The position numbers and the translations under genes were made by a program. From Bradyrhizobium sp. (lineage in GTDB: Bacteria; Pseudomonadota; Alphaproteobacteria; Rhizobiales; Xanthobacteraceae): DNA of 41,334 nt. The notes beneath the pieces were generated by a model, which was given only the letters and a program-made list of their open reading frames with translations, was not told the DNA's origin and searched no databases. The DNA lies in NCBI RefSeq assembly GCF_030693485.1, contig NZ_JAUYAN010000066.1:1-41334 (forward strand). The letters run 5' to 3'. Shown piece after piece: positions 1 to 8,600 of this stretch (position 1 is its first letter; each line of letters opens with the position of its first letter).

Positions 1-391
1 CCTTGAAGCCGGGCGCGCGGCGACCGAGCAGATCGTTCGGTCCCCAGATCATCACCACCAGATCCTGCACCATCAGGGTCAGCCCGAAGGTCGCCAGCAA
101 CTGGAACAGTTCGGGCGCGTGATAGATCCGCCGCAGCAGCACCATCTCGACGAGAACGCCGACCACCGCCACGACCAGCGATGCCAGCACAATGCCGGCC
201 CAGAACCCGAGTGCGCCGGAAAAGCGTTCCGTCAGCGTGAACGCAACATAAGCGCCGAGCATGTAGAAGGCGCCATGGGCGAAATTGACGATCCGCGTCA
301 CGCCGAAAATGATCGACAGCCCCGACGCCACCAGGAACAGCGACGCCGCGCTGGCAAGACCGGTCAGGAACTGGACGAAGTAAAAGGCCAT
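1..391 (-). CDS. Liv-type ABC transporter permease, LivH-like (3' end outside window)
   Basis: Inner-membrane permease of a branched-chain-amino-acid-type (HAAT) ABC importer. Translation from the ATG at 391 gives about 130 residues and is still open at the left edge, so only the N-terminal part is present. Visible are a hydrophobic first helix, the family-typical stretch SGLSIIFGVTRIVNFAHGAF, and a further hydrophobic segment near ASLVVAVVGVLVEMVLLRR. The ATG is the only sensible start because a stop lies just upstream in frame. It follows a Liv-type binding protein (617-1822) on the same strand after a 225-bp gap that contains a repeat, so it probably belongs to the same uptake system. Given the neighbours the cargo may be nicotinate or a related pyridine acid, but that is inference; the family as such does not define the substrate. 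Confidence 0.85.
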   Translation of the reverse strand, partial: MAFYFVQFLTGLASAASLFLVASGLSIIFGVTRIVNFAHGAFYMLGAYVAFTLTERFSGALGFWAGIVLASLVVAVVGVLVEMVLLRRIYHAPELFQLLATFGLTLMVQDLVVMIWGPNDLLGRRAPGFK

Positions 392-478
392 GGGCGGTCC
401 GGGTCAGCGCATTTTTGTTCGGTGGCTTTCATCTCTCGAGACGCGCCAGAGCGCGCTGCCCAGGATGAGGTCTCTTCA

Positions 479-600
479 CCTCTCCCGCTTGCGGGGGCGG
501 TCGCCGTGCGCAGCACGGCGGGTGGGGGAATTCTATCGGCGAGCCGAATTCGTTGAGAGGCCCCCACCCCGACCCTCCCCCGCAAGAGCGGGAGAGGGCG
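479..600. repeat. Intergenic inverted repeat (REP/hairpin-like element)
   Basis: Two arms face each other: 479-497 (cctctcccgcttgcggggg) and 577-597, whose reverse complement is the same apart from a 2-nt insertion. An inner pair (gggtggggga near 510-519 and its complement near 560-570, with GAATTC on both sides) extends the palindrome. The element lies between the binding-protein gene and the permease gene of one operon. Similar CTCTCCCGC/GCGGGAGAG elements are, from memory, common between genes in Bradyrhizobium and relatives. It may fold in RNA and lower expression of the permease relative to the binding protein; that role is inference. Confidence 0.6.
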
Positions 601-616
601 AAGAAGAAGAAAGTCC

Positions 617-1822
617 TCAGTCCTTCGGGCGCATCTTCGAAACTTCGGCGTCGCTCGGCAGATAATCCTTGCCGTTGCGATAGACGGAATTCACCATGAT
701 GCCCTTACCGTCCTTCACCGCGGTCTTGCCGACGTAAGCGCCGAGTGTCGACTGGTGATCGATCTTGCGGAAGGTGATCTCGCCGAACGGTGACGGCATC
801 GACAATCCCTCGGCCGCGGCGATCATCTTCTCCGGATCGTCGGAATTGGCCTTGGCCAGGATGGCCGCGGCCGCCTTGATGGTCTGATATCCGACGATCG
901 AGCCGAGCCTCGGGTAATCGTTGAACTTGGCCTGATAGGCTTTTGCAAATTTGTCGTGGTCAGGGGTCTTGATGTCGTACCAGGGATAGCCCGTCACGAT
1001 CCAGCCTTCCGGCGTTTCTTCCTTGAGCGGGTCGAGATATTCCGGCTCCCCGGTGAGGAAGGAGACCACCGCGCGGTTCTTGAACAGGCCGCGGGTGTTG
1101 CCTTCGCGCACGAACTTGATCAGGTCGGCGCCGAAAGTAACGTTGAGGATGGCTTCCGGATTGGCGGCGGCGACAGCCTGCACCACCGGGCCGGCGTCGA
1201 TCTTGCCCTGCGGCGGCCACTGCTCATCGACCCACTGAATGTCGGGGCGCTTTTCCGACATCAGTTTCTTGAAGACCGCCACCGCGGACTGGCCATACTC
1301 ATAGTTCGGCGCAATCGTCGCCCAGCGTTTGGCCGGCAGCTTGGCCGCCTCTTCCACCAGCATCGCCGCCTGCATGTAGTTGGAAGGACGGAGGCGGAAG
1401 GTATAGCGGTTGCCCTTCGACCAGGTGATGGCGTCGGTCAGCGGCTCGGCGGCGAGGAAGAACACCTTCTTCTGGTTGGCGAAGTCGGAGACGGCCAGAC
1501 CGATGTTGGACAGGAACGTGCCCGTCAGCATCACCACCTTTTCGCTCGACACCAGCTCGTTGGCGGCGGTCGTGGCGTCGGCGGGCTTGCCGCCGTCATC
1601 CTTGGAGACGACCAAGAGCTTCTTGCCGTTGATGCCCCCGGCGGCATTGACTTCCTCGAGCGCCAGCTGCCAGCCCTTGCGATAGGGCTCGGTGAACGCC
1701 GGCAACATCGAGTAGCTGTTGATTTCGCCGATCTTGATCTCGCCGCTCTGGGCCAAAGCGGACTGCGCCATGCCCGCGACCATGATCGCCAATCCCGCGC
1801 CTAACAAATATCTGCGTCGCAT
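617..1822 (-). CDS. Liv-type ABC transporter periplasmic substrate-binding protein
   Basis: Periplasmic binding protein (401 aa) of the branched-chain-amino-acid/amide (LivJ/AmiC, Peripla_BP_6) type. It captures a small ligand and delivers it to Liv-type permeases. The N-terminus MRRRYLLGAGLAIMVAGMA followed by an Ala-rich ALA site is a clear Sec signal peptide, and the mature start SGEIKIGEINSYS is the usual first beta strand. The motif LALEEVNAAGGINGKKL is typical of the family. Length is normal. It lies 27 nt downstream of the DUF1185 gene in a minus-strand operon with 6-hydroxynicotinate reductase and is followed by a LivH-like permease. The ligand is not readable from sequence; context suggests a pyridine carboxylate. 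Confidence 0.92.
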   Translation of the reverse strand: MRRRYLLGAGLAIMVAGMAQSALAQSGEIKIGEINSYSMLPAFTEPYRKGWQLALEEVNAAGGINGKKLLVVSKDDGGKPADATTAANELVSSEKVVMLTGTFLSNIGLAVSDFANQKKVFFLAAEPLTDAITWSKGNRYTFRLRPSNYMQAAMLVEEAAKLPAKRWATIAPNYEYGQSAVAVFKKLMSEKRPDIQWVDEQWPPQGKIDAGPVVQAVAAANPEAILNVTFGADLIKFVREGNTRGLFKNRAVVSFLTGEPEYLDPLKEETPEGWIVTGYPWYDIKTPDHDKFAKAYQAKFNDYPRLGSIVGYQTIKAAAAILAKANSDDPEKMIAAAEGLSMPSPFGEITFRKIDHQSTLGAYVGKTAVKDGKGIMVNSVYRNGKDYLPSDAEVSKMRPKD

Positions 1823-1849
1823 CCCTTAACCCTCCACTGTGAGAAAAGA

Positions 1850-2434
1850 TTACCGTAGACCGTCTTCGCCCTTGACTTCCGCGACCGTCAATCCGCCGAC
1901 CCGCGGCAGGGGCCTGCCAGAGTCGGTGACCGCGACCGCGACCATGATCTCGTTGGCACGCGGCGCGTCGTTGATCATGACTTCCATGCCGTCGAAATGG
2001 CTGCGCACGAACGCCGCGTCCTTGTGGCCGAGCGGAATGTCCAGCGTCGTGCCGGGCCCGCCGCGCTTCTTCGAGGACGGAATCAGCGCCGCCCCCTTGC
2101 CCAGCACCTTGCGCACCGGCGCACCCATCTTGGGATGCAGGATCGCCGCAGCGTGTTCGAGCTCGCCGTTCTCGCCGACCGCCGCCGCCTTGCCGTAACT
2201 TTGCGCCGTGGCGCCATCAATGCCGAGTGCGGCAACGGCCTTTTTCGACAGCAGTTCGCCGAGCTCCTCGCCAATCGCAATCAGGGGCGAGAGATCTTCG
2301 ACGTAGCGGCCGGCAAAGGGATTCTCGATCACGGCAATCGCCGCGGCGCGCCGGGTCGGCGGCGAGACGGTTCGGCCCATTTCCAGAAAGGTCTCCTCGA
2401 CCACGGTGACGATCTTGCGAATGACCGCGCTCAT
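1850..2434 (-). CDS. DUF1185 / 'amino acid synthesis' family protein
   Basis: A 194-residue protein that I recognise as the DUF1185 (AA_synth) family. It has no signal peptide or membrane helix and is probably cytoplasmic. Typical segments are AIAVIENPFAGRY near the N-terminus, SYGKAAAVGENGELEHAAAI in the middle, and KRGGPGTTLDIPLGHKDAAF toward the C-terminus. The biochemical function of the family is not known to me; the 'amino acid synthesis' label comes from database naming only. It sits 27 nt after the UPF0280 gene and before the Liv-type binding protein, so it is likely co-transcribed with the reductase and may process a ring-reduction or ring-opening product. Confidence 0.85.
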   Translation of the reverse strand: MSAVIRKIVTVVEETFLEMGRTVSPPTRRAAAIAVIENPFAGRYVEDLSPLIAIGEELGELLSKKAVAALGIDGATAQSYGKAAAVGENGELEHAAAILHPKMGAPVRKVLGKGAALIPSSKKRGGPGTTLDIPLGHKDAAFVRSHFDGMEVMINDAPRANEIMVAVAVTDSGRPLPRVGGLTVAEVKGEDGLR

Positions 2435-2461
2435 TGCATCTGGCCTCGTTCTCGAACTCGC

Positions 2462-3382
2462 CTACGCATGCATCAACCTTTCCATCGCGTCCACCGCGCT
2501 CGCAGGGGCCGTTGCGTGCGATCCCGCCGGTTCGACCAGGTCCGTCGACACCACGAGAGTCTCGCCATGCAAGCGCAATATGGCGCCGTCGATCAACCCC
2601 ATCGCGAGCAGCCTGCGCGCACACGCCGCACCGGCTTCTAGCGCCGCCGCAATCTCGTACCCCGACAAGTTGCCGACGTCGCGGGTGACAGGCCGCGCAC
2701 CGAGGTCGCTGTCGGGCTGCAAATCCTGCGCCGGGCAGCGGGTGACGGCGGGATGTCCCGGCAGATCGACGGCATTGGCGATGATGGTAGCGGCGGCGTC
2801 GGCCTGGGACGCGGTCCGCGCCAGGACGGTTACCGCATCGGCAATCCCGAGCGAGAAACTGCGGCCGTGGCGTCCCGAAGTCGCAATCCCCCGCGAGGGA
2901 TCATCGGCATCGATGGAAATCGTTCGCAACGTTCCCAAGGCGTCCGGCCGATCCATCAGGCCGACCGAAAAACGTTCGCCGTCGGCGAGATGCAAAGCGA
3001 TGTCGCCGCCATTGTTGACATAGCCGCGCTCAAGGCGCGCCGCACCGGTCATCGCAGCCAAAATCTCCTCGGCGACGGAGCCCGCGACCGCCGCCATCGG
3101 CGTAATGAAATGTGCGCCGGCAAACGGCGCCACCGCCGCATGCATGCGGCGCGCGACCACGCCTTGCAGCAGGCACCGTTCCGGATCGGCCGCCTGCCGC
3201 AGCAGCGGCAGCTCGCCGCAGAGTTCGTCGAGCAAGCCGGCGAAGCGTCGCACTGCCGCGTCATAGGCGACGCGGCTGTCGGCCTCGCTGCCGACAGCCT
3301 CCACGATCAGGTCGATCGGACCGTCCTGCAAATGCAGCCGCCTGCCATCCGCCAGCCACCGGATCTGCGGAACGCGCGTCAT
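2462..3382 (-). CDS. UPF0280 family protein, ApbE superfamily
   Basis: A 306-residue cytoplasmic protein of the UPF0280/COG2122 family, grouped with ApbE flavin transferases. ApbE-like elements are visible: YVNNGGDIALHL, and SFSLGIADAVTVLARTASQA followed by DAAATIIANAV, comparable to the ApbE region that ends in an alanine-aspartate-rich metal-binding segment. The reading frame is open further upstream to 3760, but the ATG at 3382 is chosen because it overlaps the stop of the reductase gene by 4 nt (ATGA), a typical coupled start, and because upstream translation is a shadow of the reductase. Canonical ApbE attaches FMN to threonine or serine in partner proteins; whether UPF0280 does so is unproven. 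A role in maturing the neighbouring reductase is a reasonable inference. Confidence 0.85.
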   Translation of the reverse strand: MTRVPQIRWLADGRRLHLQDGPIDLIVEAVGSEADSRVAYDAAVRRFAGLLDELCGELPLLRQAADPERCLLQGVVARRMHAAVAPFAGAHFITPMAAVAGSVAEEILAAMTGAARLERGYVNNGGDIALHLADGERFSVGLMDRPDALGTLRTISIDADDPSRGIATSGRHGRSFSLGIADAVTVLARTASQADAAATIIANAVDLPGHPAVTRCPAQDLQPDSDLGARPVTRDVGNLSGYEIAAALEAGAACARRLLAMGLIDGAILRLHGETLVVSTDLVEPAGSHATAPASAVDAMERLMHA

Positions 3383-4842
3383 GGGCGCGGCTCTCCATTG
3401 GATTGCAGCGAAGGCATCGCGCGCGTTTCCGTGCTGTCCTTCAATGAAGTCAGCGGCCGCACGTGGTCCATATGGCCGCCGAGCGCGGCATAATCCGAGA
3501 GTTTCAGGGTAAACTCGATCGGCGCCACCAATGCGGGTGTCGGAACATAGCCGAAGGCCCCGGCCGGCAATCGCGTGACATCCACCATGAAGGTGATGCC
3601 GCCGCCGGGCCAGACATAGACCGGCGCGCCGCCGCTGGTGACCCGTGTCAGCGCATCCTTGACCGATCGCGTCAGCCGCACCGGATTGTCGGTGACCCCT
3701 GCGCGCAGCGAGCCGCCCGCCCCGCCCATGAACAGCACGGTGCACAGCGCCGGCTCGCAATTCTCCTGGATCCGTTCGACCGACAGCTGCAAATCCATCG
3801 GCATCAGCTTCTCAACTGGCTTCAGCGTCGCGTCGAGTTCGTAATAGGCGGCGTGCTCGCCTGTGGTGGAAACCATCAGCATGGTCATGCCCGGGCGCGC
3901 CTTCTTCGCATCGAACGGACCGAGCACCGATAACGGATCGGAGATCTTGGTGCCGCCCCAGCCGGTGCCGGGCTCGGCGACTTGAAAATAACGGCCCGGC
4001 GTCGAGCGCCGCCCCTTCATCTTGATGCCGCTGTCGGGGATATCCAGCACCTTGCCGGCCTGGTGTTCACTGAGCACGCCGGTGATGTGGTCGTCGACCA
4101 CGACGACTTCATCGACCTTGCCGTGCCATTGCTTGGCGAACATGCCGATGGTCGCCGAGCCGCATCCCACCCGCATGCGCTCTTCCGGCACGCCATTGAC
4201 GATCGGCGGATAGCCGGCCTGCACCACCACGGTGGCGCCGCCGTCGATCGTGAGTTCGACAGGCTTGCAGTTGCTGAGGTCCATCAGCGCGTCGCAGGTG
4301 ACCCGGCCTTCCTTTTTCGAACCGCCGGTGAGGTGGTGCACGCCGCCCAGCGACAGCATCTGCGAGCCGTATTCGCTCGTGGTGACGTGGCCGATCGCTT
4401 CGCCCTGTGCGCGGACCGTCGCCGTCTCCGGACCGAGGTAGCGGTCGGTGTCGATCTTCACCTTGACGCCGCAATAGCTGAAGATGCCTTCGGTCACCAC
4501 GGTGACCATGTCGACGCCGTCGACCTCCGAGGAGACGATGAAGGGCGCGGGCTTGTAGTCGGGGTAAGTGGTGCCGGCGCCGATCGCGGTGACGAAGACA
4601 TCGGGCTCGTGAACCAGCTTGCCGTCCCAGTCGCCGCCGGCCTGGAACGGCACCAGTCGCCCGCCATGCGACACCGTTCGTTCCAGCACGATGTGGGGAT
4701 CGACCCGAACCAGCTCGCCATTGTGATTGGCATAGCGATCGCACGCGCCTGCCGCACCGGGCTTGATGTAGCACATGACCGGACAAGCATCGCAGCGGAT
4801 CTTGTCGTCGGCAGCGCTGGTCGGTTCAGTCAGCATGAACAA
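3379..4842 (-). CDS. hnr: 6-hydroxynicotinate reductase-like Fe-S protein
   Basis: A 487-residue homologue of 6-hydroxynicotinate reductase, the enzyme of fermentative nicotinate degradation in Eubacterium barkeri that reduces 6-hydroxynicotinate to 1,4,5,6-tetrahydro-6-oxonicotinate with ferredoxin. The N-terminus carries four cysteines (C17, C20, C24, C34) in CDACPVMC...C spacing for a [4Fe-4S] cluster. No signal peptide or membrane helix is seen. It is the first gene of a minus-strand operon (UPF0280, DUF1185, binding protein, permease) and divergent from nicAB, which would supply its substrate. The start at 4842 (MFMLTEP) may instead be the second Met two codons later. Family recognition is from memory of annotated homologues, so the exact substrate is likely but not certain. 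Confidence 0.78.
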   Translation of the reverse strand: MFMLTEPTSAADDKIRCDACPVMCYIKPGAAGACDRYANHNGELVRVDPHIVLERTVSHGGRLVPFQAGGDWDGKLVHEPDVFVTAIGAGTTYPDYKPAPFIVSSEVDGVDMVTVVTEGIFSYCGVKVKIDTDRYLGPETATVRAQGEAIGHVTTSEYGSQMLSLGGVHHLTGGSKKEGRVTCDALMDLSNCKPVELTIDGGATVVVQAGYPPIVNGVPEERMRVGCGSATIGMFAKQWHGKVDEVVVVDDHITGVLSEHQAGKVLDIPDSGIKMKGRRSTPGRYFQVAEPGTGWGGTKISDPLSVLGPFDAKKARPGMTMLMVSTTGEHAAYYELDATLKPVEKLMPMDLQLSVERIQENCEPALCTVLFMGGAGGSLRAGVTDNPVRLTRSVKDALTRVTSGGAPVYVWPGGGITFMVDVTRLPAGAFGYVPTPALVAPIEFTLKLSDYAALGGHMDHVRPLTSLKDSTETRAMPSLQSNGEPRP

Positions 4843-4940
4843 GCTCTCGAAGCCAGCGTCAAACTGTCGGAGATCAGGTGCGGCATATCGTCAACGGAGT
4901 TGCGGCAGCGATCCTGTCGTGTCTCTCGCCGTCCGGCATC

Positions 4941-4958
4941 TTGTTCGTATACGAACAA
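4941..4958. promoter_or_regulatory. Perfect 18-bp palindrome, probable operator
   Basis: TTGTTCGTATACGAACAA is perfectly self-complementary. Its 12-bp core TTCGTATACGAA (4944-4955) differs from the core of the second site (TTTGTATGCAAA, 5096-5107) only by three C/T or A/G changes, so both fit TTyGTATrCrAA. GTATAC-centred palindromes of this kind are common operators of GntR-family regulators. It lies 99 nt upstream of the hnr start. Confidence 0.6.
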
Positions 4959-5088
4959 TGTTGCGCGCGCCGCCGAAAGCTGTCAAGCGCCTGCGCATGC
5001 GAAAACCACCGCTGCCGACAAAAACCGCAGCTTGCCTCGCCGTCTTGTTCATAAACCGGACAACGGATTTGACCGGATGACGGTGCGC

Positions 5089-5116
5089 TTGCACGTTTGT
5101 ATGCAAACGGTATCTT
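5089..5116 (+). promoter_or_regulatory. Candidate sigma-70 promoter of nicA with operator in the spacer
   Basis: A -35-like TTGCAC (5089-5094) and a -10-like TATCTT (5111-5116) are 16 nt apart. The palindrome CGTTTGTATGCAAACG (5094-5109) fills the spacer, the position where a bound repressor would block RNA polymerase. Transcription would start near 5123, leaving a leader of about 50 nt before the nicA ATG at 5175. Prediction by eye only. Confidence 0.5.
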
Positions 5117-5174
5117 TGCCTCGGCTTTCAAGGCGATGTTTTTGCAGCGCAACCGTTGCAGCGGGACCACTGAC

Positions 5175-5657
5175 ATGATGCAGAGCACGATCCGCCTGAC
5201 GGTCAACGGCCGGATCCACGAAGTCGGTGCTGCGCCCGATACCGCGCTGCTTTATGTCCTGCGCAACGACCTCGAACTGAACGGGCCGAAGTACGGCTGC
5301 GGGCTAGGCGAATGCGGCGCCTGCGCCGTGCTGATCGATGGTGTTGCGGCGCGATCCTGCGTGATCCCGATCGAGGGCTGCGTCGGGCGCGACATCGTGA
5401 CGCTCGAAGGTCTCGGCTCGCGCGACCGTCCCGATCCGGTGCAGCAGGCCTTCATCGCCGAACAGGCCGCGCAATGCGGCTATTGCCTCAACGGCATGAT
5501 CATCAGCACCAAGGCGCTGCTCAATCGCACGCCTGATCCTTCCGAGGCCGAGGTGACGGAAGCGCTGCGCTATCATTTATGCCGGTGCGGCGCGCATATC
5601 GAAATCATGCGCGCGGCAATGCGGGCGGCCGGTCACGTCACCGAGGCGGCGGACTGA
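5175..5657 (+). CDS. nicA: Nicotinate dehydrogenase small [2Fe-2S] subunit
   Basis: A 160-residue small subunit of a molybdenum hydroxylase that passes electrons from the molybdopterin centre. The plant-ferredoxin-type cluster ligands are C42, C47, C50 and C62 (CGLGECGAC...C), and the second cluster is formed by QCGYCLNGM and the LCRCG motif near the C-terminus. The frame is open from 5097, but the start is taken as ATG 5175 (or the adjacent ATG 5178) because homologues begin with a short stretch before the TIRLTVNG strand. The stop overlaps the start of nicB (TGATG), so the two are translationally coupled. Size and fusion pattern of the partner match NicA of Pseudomonas putida nicotinate hydroxylase, which makes 6-hydroxynicotinate. 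Confidence 0.85.
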   Translation: MMQSTIRLTVNGRIHEVGAAPDTALLYVLRNDLELNGPKYGCGLGECGACAVLIDGVAARSCVIPIEGCVGRDIVTLEGLGSRDRPDPVQQAFIAEQAAQCGYCLNGMIISTKALLNRTPDPSEAEVTEALRYHLCRCGAHIEIMRAAMRAAGHVTEAAD

Positions 5658-8600
5658 TGACGGATCCGGATGCTCCGATGAATGGTCTGCCCGGATCCTT
5701 GTCGGTGGTTCGGCCCGCAGGCTCCGGCGCGAGCGGCGGCTTCGAAACGTTCATAAAAATCACGGCAGACGGTTCAGTCACGGCCTTCAACGGCCATGTC
5801 GACCTCGGCACCGGCATTCGCACCGCGCTCGGGCAGATCGTCGCCGAGGAGCTCGATGTGTCATTTGCCCGTGTTGTTGTCGTGCTGGGCGATACCACTC
5901 TCGTTCCCAATCAGGGCGCGACTATCGCCAGCGAGACCATCCAGATCACGGCGGTGCCGCTGCGCAAGGCGGCGGCGCAGGCGCGGCATTTCCTGGTGGC
6001 GCGCGCCGCCGAGCGGCTGGGACTTGCGATCGAGGATCTCACCATCGAGGATGGATTGATCCGCGGCAGGGATAACCGCAGCGTCTCCTACGGCGAATTG
6101 ATATCCGGCGAGACCATCCGCCTCGAACTTGCCGACGACGTCGCGGTGAAAGCCGTCGGCACCTACAGCATCGTCGGGCAGTCGGTGCCACGCACGGACC
6201 TGCCGGCGAAGGCGACCGGCGAGTTGGTCTATGTCCACGACGTGCGCGTGCCCCTGATGCTGCACGGCCGCGTGGTGCGTCCGCCCTATGCCGGCGTCGA
6301 TGTCGGCGCGTTCGTCGGCACCAGCCTGATTGCCGTCGATGAAGCGTCGGTTCGCGATATCGCGGGACTGATGGCGGTAGTGCGAATCGGCGATTTCGTC
6401 GGCGTGGTCGCCGAACGCGAGGAGAACGCAATCAAGGCCGCTGCCCAGCTCAAGGTGAGCTGGAAGCCGACCCCAACGCTGCCTGACCTGAAAGACATCG
6501 AGAAAGCGCTGCGCGCCAATCCATCGGCGCCTCGCGTGCTGATCGACAAGGGCGATGTCGATATGGCGATTGCTTCCGCCATCAAGCCGATGCAACGCAC
6601 CTACATCTGGCCGTACCAGATGCACGGCTCGATCGGTCCATCCTGCGCGGTCGCGGACTACAAGGACGGCCACATCCGGGTGTGGTCCGGCACACAAAAC
6701 CCACACATCCTGCGAACCGATTTGGCGCTCCTGCTGCAAAAGCCGGACAGCGAGATCGACGTGATCCGGCTGGAGGCCGCCGGCTGCTACGGCCGCAACT
6801 GCGCCGACGACGTGACTGCCGACGCGGTGCTGCTGTCGCGCGCGGTCGGCCGCCCGGTGCGGGTGCAACTGACCCGCGAGCAGGAGCACGCCTGGGAGCC
6901 CAAGGGCACCGCGCAACTGATGGACGTCAATGGCGGGCTGAACGCCGACGGCGGCGTCGCCGGCTACGATTTCGCCACGCGCTATCCATCGAACGGTGCG
7001 CCGACACTGGCGCTGCTGCTGACGGGTGCCGTCGCGCCGGTCCCGGCGGTATTCGAAATGGGCGATCGCACCGCGATTCCGCCCTACGATTACGACGCCA
7101 TGCGGGTGGTGGCGCACGACATGCCGCCGATCGTGCGGGCATCATGGTTTCGCGGTGTCTCGGCGCTGCCAAATACCTTCGCCCATGAATCCTACATCGA
7201 CGAACTCGCCACCGAAGCCGGCGTCGATCCGATCGAATACCGGCTGCGCTATCTCAAAGACAAGCGCGCAATCGACCTGGTCAACGCCGTTGCCGAACGG
7301 GCTGGCTGGCCCCCTCGTCCGGTCTGGAAAGAAGCTGAAGCCGAAGGCGATATCGTGCGCGGGCGCGGTTTTGCCTATGCGCTCTATGTCCACAGCAAGT
7401 TTCCGGGATATGGCGCGGCGTGGTCGGCCTGGATCGCCGACGTCGCCGTCAACAAGGTCACCGGCGATGTCAGCGTCACCCGCGTGGTGGCCGGGCAGGA
7501 CTCCGGGTTGATGATCAATCCGGACGGCGTGCGCCACCAGATCCATGGCAATGTGATCCAGTCGACCAGCCGCGCGCTGATGGAAGAAGTCTCGTTCGAC
7601 CGCCATGCGGTGACGGCGCGCGAATGGGGCGCCTACCCCATCATCAAATTCCCCGACGTGCCCAAAATCGACGTGTTGATGCTGCCGCGGCAGGACCAGC
7701 CGCCGCTCGGCGTCGGCGAATCCGCTTCGGTGCCGAGCGCCGCCGCCATCGCCAACGCCATTTTCGACGCGACCGGCGTGCGCTTTCGCGAACTGCCATT
7801 CACGCCGGAGCGCATCCTGGCGGGATTACGCGGCGGGCAGAATGTAGCGCCAGCCCCGATGCCGCTGGCGCCGCCGCAACCGCCCGCTGATATCAACCGA
7901 TGGAAAAATCCGTTTGCCGGACGGCGCGGCACTTTGGCGACAGCCGCGGCATTATGTGTTGCCGTGGTCGGCGTCGCTACGGCAGTGCTGCCATGGCGGG
8001 CGATCGCGCCGATCGCGCGGCCGGACCCGTCGACCTATTCGGCCGCCACCATCGCGCGCGGTCAACAACTCGCCGCGCTCGGCGACTGCGCGGTCTGCCA
8101 CACCGTGGTGAACGGCGTCGTCAATGCCGGCGGCCGGGCGATCGAAACGCCGTTCGGCACCATCTATGCCACCAACATCACGCCCGATGTCGAGACCGGG
8201 ATCGGCGCGTGGTCGTACCCCGCCTTCGAGCGCGCAATGCGCGAGGGCATCCATCGCGACGGAAGGCATCTCTATCCGGCGTTTCCCTATACCCACTTTG
8301 CCAGGACCAGCGATGCCGACCTGCAGGCGCTCTATGCGTACCTGATGGCGCAGCCGGCGGTGCGCGCCGAGACGCCGGAGACCAGACTGGCGTTTCCCTT
8401 CAACTGGCGGCCGTTGATGGCGGGATGGAACGCGCTGTTCCATCGACCCGGCACCTTCCAGCCGGACGCGACGAAATCAGCGACATGGAATCGGGGCGCC
8501 TATCTGGTTGAGGGCCTCGGCCATTGCGGCGCCTGCCATTCGCCGCGCAACGCGCTGGGCGCGGAAAAGCCAGGCGCCTATCTCGCTGGCGGTTTTGCCG

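Larger units (their letters stand above)
4843..5174. promoter_or_regulatory. Divergent promoter region between hnr operon and nicAB
   Basis: No gene fits in these 332 bases. The region holds the start signals of two divergent transcripts. It contains a perfect 18-bp palindrome (4941-4958), a looser TTGTTC...GGACAA half-palindrome (5045-5063) and a palindrome inside a candidate promoter spacer (5094-5109). It is comparatively A/T-rich for this window. No regulator gene lies next to it. Confidence 0.7.

Noticed and set aside
5045..5063. A third full operator (TTGTTC...GGACAA).
   Set aside because: The halves are imperfect and the spacing differs by one base from the perfect palindrome, so it is only mentioned as a possible half-site.
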